A stretch of 64,000 nucleotides of DNA from Olleya marilimosa CAM030 (GCF_000518485.1 NZ_JADR01000001.1:682001-746000); one strand, 5' to 3'. Shown: positions 33,893 to 42,605, numbered from the stretch's first letter. A program made the numbers and translations. Notes: a model not told the origin generated them from the sequence alone.

Positions 33893-34762
33893 ATGGCTAT
33901 ACAAGAATCAGAATTAATTTTAAATCCTGATGGTAGTGTTTACCATCTTAATTTAAAACCAGAACATATTGCAGATACAATTATTACCGTTGGTGATCCT
34001 GATCGTGTTTCTGGAGTAACAAAATACTTTGATTCGGTTGAGTTTACAACTCATAAAAGAGAGTTTCATACCCAAACGGGAGTCTATAAAGGCAAACGTA
34101 TTACAGTTATATCTACAGGCATTGGAACAGATAATATAGATATTGTGTTTAATGAGTTAGATGCCTTAGTAAACATTGATTTAAAAACCAGAACCATAAA
34201 TAAAACGCATAAGTCGTTAGATATTATTCGTATTGGTACTTCTGGATCTATCCAAAAAGAAATAGGTATTGACACGTTTTTAATAAGCGAAAAAGCTTGT
34301 GGATTTGATAGTTTACTTCACTTTTATAATAGTAAACACATCCAACAGACAGACGTTGCAGAGGCTTTAGTAGCACATACAAATTGGTCTTCGGACAAAT
34401 CAAAACCTTATGTTGTCACAGCAGATAAAGATTTAGCTGCAAAGCTAGAATCTGACCAAACCACTAAAGGTTTTACAGCAACAAATGTAGGGTTTTATGG
34501 ACCACAAGGTCGTGTGTTAAGGTTGTCTATTCAGGATAACGATTTAAACGATAAACTAGCCAGCTTTAGTTTTAACGGTCAACCTATTACTAATCTAGAA
34601 ATGGAAACCGCAGGAATTTATGGTTTATCTAAATTATTAGGTCATCGTGCAGTATCTATGAATGCTATTATAGCCAATCGTGCAACCGGAGAATTTAGTC
34701 AAGATCCTAAAAAAGTAGTAGATCAATTAATTACGTATACGTTAGACAAAATAGTTAGTTAA
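33893..34762 (+). CDS. Nucleoside phosphorylase (uridine/purine phosphorylase family)
   Basis: A 289-residue PNP_UDP_1-fold enzyme. VGDPDRVSGV is the phosphate-binding loop, VISTGIGTDNIDIVF the second conserved strand and turn, RIGTSGSIQ the third, and NLEMETAGIYGLSKLLGHRA carries the ribose-binding E-M-E segment. It cleaves nucleosides to base plus ribose 1-phosphate in the cytosol. Base specificity cannot be read with certainty; uridine is likeliest from the GDPDRV/EMETAGI pattern. Adjacent starts and stops (0 and 1 bp) show co-translation within the SUI1-DUF1835 operon. Confidence 0.88.
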   Translation: MAIQESELILNPDGSVYHLNLKPEHIADTIITVGDPDRVSGVTKYFDSVEFTTHKREFHTQTGVYKGKRITVISTGIGTDNIDIVFNELDALVNIDLKTRTINKTHKSLDIIRIGTSGSIQKEIGIDTFLISEKACGFDSLLHFYNSKHIQQTDVAEALVAHTNWSSDKSKPYVVTADKDLAAKLESDQTTKGFTATNVGFYGPQGRVLRLSIQDNDLNDKLASFSFNGQPITNLEMETAGIYGLSKLLGHRAVSMNAIIANRATGEFSQDPKKVVDQLITYTLDKIVS

Positions 34763-34763
34763 G

Positions 34764-35618
34764 ATGAAGCAGATTAATATTGGTGGTGTCCCAGAACATT
34801 TTAACCTAGCTTGGTATTTAGGATTAAAAAATGGCGAGTTTAAAGAAGAAGGTATCAACTTACGTTGGAAAGACTATTTTGGTGGTACAGGTGCTATGTG
34901 CAAAGGATTAAGAGATGGTGATATAGACATGGCTGTGATCCTAACAGAAGGTATTATTAAAGATATTATTGATGGTAATAAATCTAAAATTGTTCAAGTA
35001 TTTGTAAAAACACCATTAATATGGGGAATTCATGTGGCTGCAAAGTCACAATACAATACCATTGAAGATTTAAAAGGAACTAAAGCTGCTATTAGTAGAT
35101 ATGGTTCTGGATCGCATTTAATGGCTTACATTAATGCAGAAAATAACGGTTGGGATTTAGAAAAAGATTTAGATTTTGAAGTTATAAAAAATTTAGATGG
35201 TGCTGTTGAAGGCTTAACCCAAGGAAAAGCGGACTACTTTATGTGGGAAAAATTTACCACAAAACCATTAGTAGATAATGGTACATTTAGACGCGTGGAC
35301 AATTGTCCTTCACCTTGGCCTTGTTTTGTTATAGCTGTAAGAGAAGAGTTTTTAAAAACCAATAAAGACGACGTTAAAGCTATTTTAAACATTGTTAATG
35401 CCACAACCCAAGAGTTTAAAGACATACCAAGTATTGACCGTATGATTGCTAATCGTTACGAGCAAGAATTGGAAGATGTGCAGGAATGGCTTGGTTTAAC
35501 CGAGTGGTCTCAAGACAATATTTCTGAAAAAACCGTCCAAAAAGTACAAGACGAATTATTTGCATTAAACATTATTCCTGAAAAATGGAAGTATGAAGAT
35601 TTAGTTGCCGATGTATAA
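34764..35618 (+). CDS. Periplasmic-binding-protein-like protein without signal peptide
   Basis: A 284-residue type II periplasmic-binding fold of the SsuA/THI5-like superfamily. Seen are PEHFNLAWYLGLKNGEFKEEGI, GGTGAMCKGLRDGDIDMAVIL and AAISRYGSGSHLMAYINA, the usual ligand-cleft loops. It has no signal peptide or lipobox and no ABC permease or ATPase nearby, so it is probably a cytosolic ligand-binding protein or an enzyme of THI5/Mqn type. Its place at the end of a nucleoside phosphorylase operon suggests a nucleoside- or pyrimidine-related ligand. A strong terminator follows. Confidence 0.8.
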   Translation: MKQINIGGVPEHFNLAWYLGLKNGEFKEEGINLRWKDYFGGTGAMCKGLRDGDIDMAVILTEGIIKDIIDGNKSKIVQVFVKTPLIWGIHVAAKSQYNTIEDLKGTKAAISRYGSGSHLMAYINAENNGWDLEKDLDFEVIKNLDGAVEGLTQGKADYFMWEKFTTKPLVDNGTFRRVDNCPSPWPCFVIAVREEFLKTNKDDVKAILNIVNATTQEFKDIPSIDRMIANRYEQELEDVQEWLGLTEWSQDNISEKTVQKVQDELFALNIIPEKWKYEDLVADV

Positions 35619-35625
35619 ACAATAA

Positions 35626-35655
35626 AAAACGCCTCACTAAAAATGAGGCATTTTT
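35626..35655 (+). terminator. Rho-independent terminator
   Basis: GCCTCA (35631-35636) pairs with TGAGGC (35644-35649), with flanking A-tract and T-tract, just after the four-gene operon. Confidence 0.88.
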
Positions 35656-35766
35656 ATTTGTATTATATATACTAGTATAATCACTCACAACTCCTCGCTT
35701 TAACTACAAAAGATAATTTTATAAAATGAGAACGTTTAACATAAAACGTAAAGCAGTTTTAAAAAT

Positions 35767-36432
35767 CTACCAGTTTATTAAATCCAATCCATTTGATGTT
35801 AATAAGCTATTAGTCTGACTAAAATGTTTATTTCCAAACCAATATCCACGATTAGCACTTAAAGGCGAAGGATGTCCAGAGGTTAATATATGGTGTTTTG
35901 TACCATCTATTAACTTCGATTTTTTCTTTGCAAATCCTCCCCAAAGCAAAAACACCACATTTTCTTTTTGATTGCTAATAGTTTTAATTACTGCATCTGT
36001 AAAGGTTTCCCAACCTTTATTTTGATGACTGCCTGCTTCATGTGCTCTAACGGTTAAAGTAGCATTTAGTAAAAAAACGCCTTGTTTAGCCCAATGCTCT
36101 AAATTTCCGCTTGACGGATAAGGTGTATTTAAATCCGTTTCAATTTCTTTAAAAATGTTTATTAAAGATGGAGGATGTTTTACACCATCATTAACACTAA
36201 AAGATAATCCATTGGCTTGATTGTAATTGTGGTAAGGATCTTGACCAATAATCACGACTTTTAAAGCCTCTAAAGTACAGGTGTTAAAAGCATTAAATAT
36301 TAAATTTTCTGGCGGAAAACAAGTTTCTGTTTTATATTGATTGTCCACATATTGAGTTAAATCTTTAAAATAAGGTTTATCAAATTCGGTTTGTAAATAT
36401 TTTTTCCAACTTTCATGGATAGTGACGTTCAT
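35767..36432 (-). CDS. ung: Uracil-DNA glycosylase, family 1
   Basis: A 221-residue glycosylase of normal length. VVIIGQDPYHNYNQANGLSFSV contains the water-activating Asp65 and His68, GVFLLNATLTV is the uracil-recognition region, and the catalytic His187 lies in HPSPLSA. It removes uracil from DNA in base excision repair. A conserved position after YH (usually Gly) is Asn, seen in other flavobacterial enzymes. It is monocistronic and convergent with the previous operon. Confidence 0.95.
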   Translation of the reverse strand: MNVTIHESWKKYLQTEFDKPYFKDLTQYVDNQYKTETCFPPENLIFNAFNTCTLEALKVVIIGQDPYHNYNQANGLSFSVNDGVKHPPSLINIFKEIETDLNTPYPSSGNLEHWAKQGVFLLNATLTVRAHEAGSHQNKGWETFTDAVIKTISNQKENVVFLLWGGFAKKKSKLIDGTKHHILTSGHPSPLSANRGYWFGNKHFSQTNSLLTSNGLDLINW

Positions 36433-36616
36433 ATCTTGTTTATTTTTGCTGCAATGTGCTTTAAATGGTATGCTAAAAATAATACTATCTTTAATAACAC
36501 TAAACCAATATTTAAAATATTAAATAACCCTCTAAAACTCAACTTTTAGTAATATTGAAAACTATTTAATTTATATAAAATAGCATTTGATTATCAAAAA
36601 GCTGAATACATCATAC

Positions 36617-38110
36617 ATGAAAACACTTAAATTTCCTTCTGCTCAAACCATTTTACTAATTATTGCAGGATTAGTGACATTGCTAACTTGGTTAGTTCCT
36701 GCTGGTAAATATCAAACTTTAGGTTACGATAAAACAGCTAATCAATTTACAAGAGTTAGTTTGGAGGAATCTGTTACCTTACCTGCAACTCAGGAAACGT
36801 TGGAGACTTTAAATATTAAAATCCCATTAGAAAAATTCACTTCTGGAGATATTTACAAACCTATTAATATACCAAATACCTATCAACAATTAGAAGCTAA
36901 ACCACAAGGTTTTTTTGATTTTGTTAAATCACCTGTTAAAGGTATTATAGAGGCTTCCGATATTATTTTTCTAGTCTTAATTATTGGAGGATTAATTGGT
37001 ATTATTAATAGTACAGGTGCTTTTGATGCTGGTATTGGATGGTTAGCTAACGCTTTAAAAGGTCGCGAGTTTATCCTGATTATACTTGTTACTGTGTTGG
37101 TAGCTGCTGGTGGAACAACGTTTGGTTTTGCTGAAGAGACTATTGCCTTCTTCCCTATTCTAATTCCTGTGTTTTTGGCAGCAAAATATGACGCAATGGT
37201 TGGTATTGCGTGTATTTTTTTAGGAAGCTCGATTGGTACTATGTGCTCCACAATTAATCCGTTTAGTACTATTATTGCTAGTGATTCGGCTGGAATTAGT
37301 TGGACCACAGGATTATGGATTCGTCTTTTTATGTTGTTTGCCTGTCTGACTATTGCTTTAATTTATATTATTAGATATGGTAAGCGTGTACAAAAAGATC
37401 CTACAAAATCTATTATTTATGACCAACAACAGCAAATTGCTGCTTTATTTACACAAAACAACTCAAAAACAGTAACCTTTACAACACGTCTAAGGTTATC
37501 CTTAATTGTATTTGCACTTTGCTTTATTATCATGATTTATGGTGTTGTCGCTTTAGAGTGGTGGTTTGTGGAGATGACTTCTACCTTTTTAGTTGGTAGT
37601 ATTTTAATTGGTATTATCGCGAATATTAAAGAAGCAGATTTTATAGACACCTTTGTAAAAGGTGCAGGAGATTTATTAGGTGTGGCTTTAATTATTGGTA
37701 TTGCACGTGGTGTAACCGTTATTATGGCAGATGGCTTAATTAGTGATACCTTATTACATTATGCTAGCGGAATGACACAAGGTATGAATAAAGGTGTTTT
37801 TGCTAGTGCCTTAACTGCTATTTACGCTGGTTTATCCTTTTTTATACCAAGTAGCTCTGGTATGGCAGTATTAACTATGCCAATCATGTCACCTTTAGCA
37901 GATAGTGTTGGTATTGGTAGAGAGGTTGTGGTTAACGCGTATCAATTTGGTATGGGATTATTTTATTTTATCAACCCAACAGGTTTAATTTTAGCCTCTT
38001 TAGCAGTGGTTAAAGTTGGATTTAATAAATGGCTAAAATTTGTAATGCCATTATTTATTATGCTAATTATATTTACTTTAGTTGTCATGACAGTGACTAG
38101 TTACATGTAA
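36617..38110 (+). CDS. YfcC-family membrane carrier (C4-dicarboxylate/arginine-ornithine antiporter-like)
   Basis: About 497 residues from the ATG at 36617, which starts just before the first membrane helix; the longer reading frame from a TTG at 36587 adds ten polar residues and is less likely. Around 12 hydrophobic segments are visible. Family motifs include GGTTFGFAEETIAFFPILIP, FLGSSIGTMCSTINPFSTII and ALTAIYAGLSFFIPSSSGMA, and the first one repeats pseudo-symmetrically in the second half. It carries a carboxylate or amino acid across the inner membrane; the substrate is unknown. No partner enzyme is adjacent. Confidence 0.85.
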   Translation: MKTLKFPSAQTILLIIAGLVTLLTWLVPAGKYQTLGYDKTANQFTRVSLEESVTLPATQETLETLNIKIPLEKFTSGDIYKPINIPNTYQQLEAKPQGFFDFVKSPVKGIIEASDIIFLVLIIGGLIGIINSTGAFDAGIGWLANALKGREFILIILVTVLVAAGGTTFGFAEETIAFFPILIPVFLAAKYDAMVGIACIFLGSSIGTMCSTINPFSTIIASDSAGISWTTGLWIRLFMLFACLTIALIYIIRYGKRVQKDPTKSIIYDQQQQIAALFTQNNSKTVTFTTRLRLSLIVFALCFIIMIYGVVALEWWFVEMTSTFLVGSILIGIIANIKEADFIDTFVKGAGDLLGVALIIGIARGVTVIMADGLISDTLLHYASGMTQGMNKGVFASALTAIYAGLSFFIPSSSGMAVLTMPIMSPLADSVGIGREVVVNAYQFGMGLFYFINPTGLILASLAVVKVGFNKWLKFVMPLFIMLIIFTLVVMTVTSYM

Positions 38111-38119
38111 ACGTAACCT

Positions 38120-38212
38120 ATCAGATATTACTAATTATCTGTTTTAAATCAGATATTACCAATTATCGTATTATTAGCAGATATATTTGTATATCGTCTT
38201 AAAAACAGATAT
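38120..38212 (+). promoter_or_regulatory. 28-bp-periodic operator array at the SatD-like promoter
   Basis: CAGATAT starts at 38122, 38150, 38178 and 38206, exactly 28 bp apart. In the first three units the pattern is CAGATA-N8-TATC, and unit 1 is a perfect dyad CAGATA-N8-TATCTG. Units 1 and 2 match at 19 of 20 bases (38120-38139, 38148-38167). The -7 box TATATTTG (38182-38189) lies inside unit 3. The SatD-like gene downstream carries an HTH and is the natural ligand for these sites. Confidence 0.7.
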
Positions 38213-38234
38213 CTTTATAAAAATTAATAGTACT

Positions 38235-38834
38235 ATGATTGCAGTTTTAACAGGAGACATCATTAATTCAAGACAAGGTAATGTCTTACAATGGTTGGAT
38301 ACTTTAAAAAACATCCTAAACCAATATGGACAAGAGCCACACGATTGGGAAATTTTTAGAGGAGACAGTTTTCAATTAGTTACCACACCACAACGTGCTT
38401 TATTAGCTGCAATACATATAAAAGCAGCCATAAAAGAAAGCAAATTATACGATGTCAGAATCGCAATTGGTTTAGGCAAGCAAACCCATAAGGCTAAAAA
38501 AATTGCCGAATCCAATGGTCCTGCTTACATAAACTCTGGATTAGCTTTTGAAAACTTAAAAAAGCACACACTAGCCATTAACGCTAACCAACCAGATTGG
38601 GACCAACCCTTAAATATCATGCTAAACTTAGCCTTATTAACCGCAAATAATTGGAGCAGTACAGTCGCTAAAGTTATTGTAACGGTTTTAGAGCATCCTA
38701 CAAAAAACCAAAACGAAATAGCAACACTATTAGGTAAATCCCAAAGTAATATCAGCGAAGCCCTAAAACGAGGTGGCTATGACGAGGTCATGCAACTAAA
38801 CAACTACTACCAACAACAACTACAAAAACTATGA
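38235..38834 (+). CDS. SatD-like protein with C-terminal helix-turn-helix
   Basis: About 199 residues from the ATG at 38235. The longer frame from 38187 is rejected because it overlaps the -7 box. MIAVLTGDIINSR is the SatD-family start, IFRGDSFQLV is the matching middle motif, and RIAIGLGK follows. The C-terminal stretch NEIATLLGKSQSNISEALKR is a typical HTH. SatD proteins are linked to acid-tolerance loci in streptococci, but their mechanism is unknown. The gene overlaps the DUF3307 gene by 4 bp. The 28-bp operator array upstream suggests autoregulation. Confidence 0.8.
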   Translation: MIAVLTGDIINSRQGNVLQWLDTLKNILNQYGQEPHDWEIFRGDSFQLVTTPQRALLAAIHIKAAIKESKLYDVRIAIGLGKQTHKAKKIAESNGPAYINSGLAFENLKKHTLAINANQPDWDQPLNIMLNLALLTANNWSSTVAKVIVTVLEHPTKNQNEIATLLGKSQSNISEALKRGGYDEVMQLNNYYQQQLQKL

Positions 38835-39541
38835 TGTTATTAGTCCTTAAGCTAGTTTTAGCACACGCAATTGGCGATTTTGTCCTGCAACCAGACCAAT
38901 GGGTAAAAGACAAAACCATAAAAAAACACAAGTCCAAATACCTATATTTTCATGTGCTAATACACGCCTTAGCATTACTAATATTACTACAATTTAATAC
39001 CAACTATTGGATAGGAATAGTCAGCATAGTCGTCTCTCATTACATAATAGATGTCATCAAACTTAATCTAACCAAAAAAATAAACCCAAGACTACTATTT
39101 ATATTAGATCAAATTGCACACCTTATAGTCATTGCAATAGTAGCCATAACTTACACGCAATATAGCTTTGACATCAACACATTATACTCTAAAAACGTCT
39201 TAGCATTACTACTATCCCTAATAGCTATAACTAGTATTGCATCCGTAATCATGCGCTTAGTCATGAGCAAATGGATCCTGGACGAGGACGATGCAAACGA
39301 CTCTTTAGAAAAAGCAGGAAAATACATTGGTATACTAGAGCGATTATTTGTATTTGGCTTTATAATCATCAATCAATGGAGTGCCATAGGACTATTAATT
39401 GCAGCAAAATCCGTGTTTAGATTTGGCGATTTATCCAAAGCCAAAGACCGTAAATTAACCGAATATATTTTAATAGGTACACTACTTAGTTTTGGAATAG
39501 CCATAAGCGTTGGACTACTCTACAATTTTATAATAGCCTAA
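38831..39541 (+). CDS. DUF3307 membrane protein
   Basis: A 236-residue integral membrane protein with about six hydrophobic segments. The N-terminus LAHAIGDFVLQPDQWVKDKT is the DUF3307 signature. It is followed by HVLIHALALLILL and the conserved second-half SVFRFGDLSKAKDRKLTEY near residue 195. The family commonly accompanies SatD-like genes. Overlap of the start with the SatD stop (ATGA) means coupled translation. Its role may be a membrane partner or a transport function for the SatD-like sensor. Confidence 0.82.
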   Translation: MMLLVLKLVLAHAIGDFVLQPDQWVKDKTIKKHKSKYLYFHVLIHALALLILLQFNTNYWIGIVSIVVSHYIIDVIKLNLTKKINPRLLFILDQIAHLIVIAIVAITYTQYSFDINTLYSKNVLALLLSLIAITSIASVIMRLVMSKWILDEDDANDSLEKAGKYIGILERLFVFGFIIINQWSAIGLLIAAKSVFRFGDLSKAKDRKLTEYILIGTLLSFGIAISVGLLYNFIIA

Positions 39542-39560
39542 CCACAAGTTAATAGTATAA

Positions 39561-39575
39561 CGCTTTCGCGGAAAT
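39561..39575 (-). repeat. Dispersed GC-rich motif, inverted copy
   Basis: CGCTTTCGCGGAAAT is the exact reverse complement of the first 15 bases of ATTTCCGCGAAAGCGA, in an intergenic position 20 bp after the DUF3307 stop. Confidence 0.6.
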
Positions 39576-39662
39576 AAAGCCATAAGCCACTTACCTAGTA
39601 CCGAAACTATTAAACCAAACCTAAACAGTTTACATTATAGCAACAGCTATAACCACTTTAAC

Positions 39663-39692
39663 AAAAAGCACAAACCCTTAGTTTGTGCTTTT
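39663..39692 (+). terminator. Rho-independent terminator
   Basis: AAAAAGCACAAAC (39663-39675) pairs with GTTTGTGCTTTT (39681-39692) over a 5-nt loop. It ends the SatD-like/DUF3307 operon. Confidence 0.85.
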
Positions 39693-39779
39693 AATGTTTA
39701 TAACATTTAATATGATTACGGAATACCGTAAAAATACCACCAAAACTTATTTTACATTTACAACACAACCGAAACTAAA

Positions 39780-39799
39780 AATACGTAGTTGTACGTATT
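39780..39799. repeat. Perfect inverted repeat upstream of the ATPase gene
   Basis: AATACGTA (39780-39787) and TACGTATT (39792-39799) flank GTTG. It could be an operator or a hairpin in the ATPase leader; no other copy is seen in the window. Confidence 0.5.
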
Positions 39800-39946
39800 G
39801 CAAGCTAAATTAGATACTTGTAGCTTCGTTAAGATGATTAAAGAACTAATCATGCTTTTGAAAAATTCCGTTTTGAGAGATATGAAATACTTTAGTTGTT
39901 ATTATTAAGTAATACAAATCTTAAAAAATTACTGTTTTATAAATTA

Positions 39947-42040
39947 ATGGAAATAAAATTAAAAAATTGCAACAATATTGAGAGTGGAAAAATAGAAATT
40001 TCTAAATACAAATTAAATATAAAATTTGGAATCAATGGTACAGGAAAAAGCACAATTACACGTGCAATAAAATATAGTGTAGAATCACCTGATTCATTGA
40101 AAGAATTAATACCTTTTAAGTTTAGAAATGAAGAAAACGAAATAGTTCCGGAAGTAGAAAGTAGTGAAGAAATTAAAAGTGTACTTATATTCAATGAAGA
40201 GTATTTAAATCAATTTCTGTTTAAAGAAGATGAATTAATTACAAATAGTTACCAAATTTTTATTGAAACACCTGAATTTAAAAATTACACAAATCAAATT
40301 GACCAGCAACTTTCTGAAATCAAAAATGTATTTTCAGAAAATAAGGAATTAGATAAAATTATAACTGATTTTGAAAGTTTATCGAAAAGTTTTACCACGA
40401 CTCAAACTGGGCTATCTAAATCTTCAGCACTTTATAAAGGATTAAAAGAGGGTAATAAAATTGAACATATTCCTACAGAGCTAAATGGATACAAAAAATT
40501 AATTCAAAATAAAAGTTGTATAACTTGGTTAGATTGGCAAAGTAAAGGTGAGCAATTTCTTGAAATATCTGACGATTGTCCTTATTGCACTTCTTCTACT
40601 TTAGAAAATAAAGAAACGATAAAATCAGTTTCAACTTTCTATAATAAAAGTGTAATAAAGAACTTTAATGTAATAATTGAAGCATTGAAAAATCTTGGTG
40701 AATATTTTTCAGAAGATGCGAATACAATGTTAAAAAGCATAACAGAAAAAAAAACTGGGTTAGAAGATTCTGAAATGAATTATATCGTTGTTGTCAAACA
40801 ACAAATAGACGATTTATTATTAAAATTAAAATCATTAAAAAACATTTCCCCTTTAAGTTTTAGTGAAGACAAAAAAGTAGAAGAAAAATTAAATGATTTA
40901 AAAATTCAAGTTAATTTATTCGACAGATTAAAAGCGAATAAAACTATTGAAATAATAACCTCGTTAAATTCTTCACTTAATACTGTATTAGAAAAAGTTG
41001 GAATATTACAAGGAGAGATTAACAAACAAAAAAATCTTGTTAAAAAATTAATTCAAAAACACAGAGATAGTATAAACTCTTTCTTAATAAATGCAGGATA
41101 TAAATATACTGTTGAAATTGAAAATAATATTTCAAATGATTACAAATTACTATTAAAACATATTGAATCAGCAGATATAATTAATGGAGGAAAACAATAT
41201 TTAAGTTTCGGTGAAAAAAATGCTTTTTCACTCGTGCTTTTTATGTACGAAGCATTACATAAACAACCAGAGTTAATTATTTTAGACGACCCTATTTCTT
41301 CATTTGATAAGAGTAAAAAATACGCTATTATGCATATGTTGTTTAGAGGAGATAGTAAAGATTGTTTCTTAAATAAAACAGTATTGATGCTAACTCACGA
41401 CCTTGACCCAGTTATAGATACTGTGAAAGTTTTAAAAGAATTTAATAACATTTCGGAATCAAACTTCATTTCTACTAAAAATGGACAACTTAATGAAATT
41501 AGAATAAGAAGGAACAATTTATCTTCATTTGCTCAAATTTGTAAAAAAGCAATAGAATCAGACATAGACGATTTAATTAAACTAATCTATTTAAGACGTC
41601 ATTTTGAGATTATAGATGATTTAGGTAACGAATATCAAGTGTTATCAAATTTATTCCACAAGAGAAATAAAGAAGATTGCAAAGACCATAGAAAAGAAAG
41701 AAGAAATGATTCTCTTTCTGAAATCGATTTCAATTTAGGAGAAGTAAAAATAAAAGAATCTATACCAACTTTTGAATATAGTACATTAATAAACTCTCTA
41801 AATAGTCTTTCCTTTTTAAAGAACCTATATTTAAATTCCGAAAATAATTATACTAAACTAAATGTATTTAGACTAATTTATGAAGAGGATATTCAAAAAA
41901 TACCGAGTGTATTAAGAAAGTTCATCAATGAAACATTTCACATAGAAAACGAATTAATTTGTCAACTTGATCCAAATGATTATGATTTAATTCCTGATTT
42001 TATAGTTGAAGAATGTAATAAATATGTTCAGGAAAAATAA
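39947..42040 (+). CDS. SMC/Rad50-like AAA ATPase with CxxC hook (RloC/PrrC-like candidate)
   Basis: A 697-residue protein from the ATG at 39947 (the TTG at 39896 only adds 17 residues). Walker A is GINGTGKST (28-36). A coiled-coil-rich region carries a CPYC pair (Cys211, Cys214) that could be a Rad50-type zinc hook. Then come the signature LSFGE (419-423), Walker B LIILDDP with Asp447/Asp448, and switch His484 (LTHDLDP). The C-terminal 200 residues include Arg550-x3-Glu554, with His571 and His581 nearby, reminiscent of the Arg-Glu-His centre of PrrC/RloC anticodon nucleases. The gene is conspicuously more A/T-rich than its neighbours and sits alone between core genes, as defence genes do. The nuclease assignment is tentative. 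Confidence 0.78.
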   Translation: MEIKLKNCNNIESGKIEISKYKLNIKFGINGTGKSTITRAIKYSVESPDSLKELIPFKFRNEENEIVPEVESSEEIKSVLIFNEEYLNQFLFKEDELITNSYQIFIETPEFKNYTNQIDQQLSEIKNVFSENKELDKIITDFESLSKSFTTTQTGLSKSSALYKGLKEGNKIEHIPTELNGYKKLIQNKSCITWLDWQSKGEQFLEISDDCPYCTSSTLENKETIKSVSTFYNKSVIKNFNVIIEALKNLGEYFSEDANTMLKSITEKKTGLEDSEMNYIVVVKQQIDDLLLKLKSLKNISPLSFSEDKKVEEKLNDLKIQVNLFDRLKANKTIEIITSLNSSLNTVLEKVGILQGEINKQKNLVKKLIQKHRDSINSFLINAGYKYTVEIENNISNDYKLLLKHIESADIINGGKQYLSFGEKNAFSLVLFMYEALHKQPELIILDDPISSFDKSKKYAIMHMLFRGDSKDCFLNKTVLMLTHDLDPVIDTVKVLKEFNNISESNFISTKNGQLNEIRIRRNNLSSFAQICKKAIESDIDDLIKLIYLRRHFEIIDDLGNEYQVLSNLFHKRNKEDCKDHRKERRNDSLSEIDFNLGEVKIKESIPTFEYSTLINSLNSLSFLKNLYLNSENNYTKLNVFRLIYEEDIQKIPSVLRKFINETFHIENELICQLDPNDYDLIPDFIVEECNKYVQEK

Positions 42041-42213
42041 AACCTAAACTGTAAAAATTTATTAATTTTTAATAATTACATAATACTAAAATCTACCATT
42101 TCAAAATTGCCCCAACCGTAGTTTACCAAATTTCTAAACAAGCATCAATTTTAATTTGCTTAATTTAGTTGCCTAGCCAATAGTAACACTGTTGATATTC
42201 ATTTTGATAAAAT

Positions 42214-42588
42214 ATGCAAAAAATCATTTTTATAGTACTATTTATAATAACATCAAGTTGTTTTAGTCAAGAGTTAAACTGTTCGGAATTTATATACGGA
42301 ACATTTACCTATACTGATCCAGATTACGCAGACTTACTAACCATCAGGAAAGACTCTATACAAATAGACACTTACCCAAAATTAAATTTAGAAATGACAA
42401 GCACTGTGACTTGGCTTTCAGATTGTAAATACCAAATGGTTTACACTAAAGTTAACGATCCTAAAATGGAACCTATTATTGGTGTCAAATATGTTATAGA
42501 AATTATTGAGATTAACGACAATAAAATAATGTGTCAAACCGACTCTGGAGATGTTATTGTAAAACAAGAAATGATTAAATTAAAATAG
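42214..42588 (+). CDS. Small secreted protein of unknown function
   Basis: A 124-residue protein with a signal peptide (MQKIIFIVLFIITSSCFSQ, either type I cleavage or a lipobox at Cys16). The mature domain is beta-rich, with YGTFTYTDPDYADLLTIRKDS and VTWLSDCKYQMVYTKV strands; the pattern recalls small lipocalin-like or DUF4488-like envelope proteins, but I cannot name a family. It is followed 17 bp later by a small membrane protein gene, possibly co-transcribed. Confidence 0.72.
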   Translation: MQKIIFIVLFIITSSCFSQELNCSEFIYGTFTYTDPDYADLLTIRKDSIQIDTYPKLNLEMTSTVTWLSDCKYQMVYTKVNDPKMEPIIGVKYVIEIIEINDNKIMCQTDSGDVIVKQEMIKLK

Positions 42589-42605
42589 TAACCTTTGTTT
42601 GTAAA

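Larger units (their letters stand above)
39542..39946. other. 405-bp intergenic region before the AAA-ATPase gene
   Basis: There is no convincing gene here. The region holds an inverted copy of the dispersed GC-rich motif (39561-39575), the terminator of the satD-like operon (39663-39692), a TACGG-AATA-CCGTA dyad (39718-39731) and an AATACGTA-GTTG-TACGTATT dyad (39780-39799). A 24-codon frame with ATG at 39834 ends at 39908, is not persuasive as a gene, and no clear -7 box precedes the ATPase start. Confidence 0.55.

Noticed and set aside
34764-35618. Futalosine-pathway MqnA/MqnD with MqnB
   Set aside because: The idea came from adjacency to a nucleoside phosphorylase, but the motifs do not clearly identify either enzyme and no other mqn gene is in the window.
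38187-38234. N-terminal extension of the SatD-like protein
   Set aside because: It starts inside the promoter's -7 box, so the transcript could not contain it.
39834-39908. 24-codon ORF as leader peptide of the ATPase gene
   Set aside because: No -7 box precedes it, and no regulatory codon run or attenuator hairpin follows.
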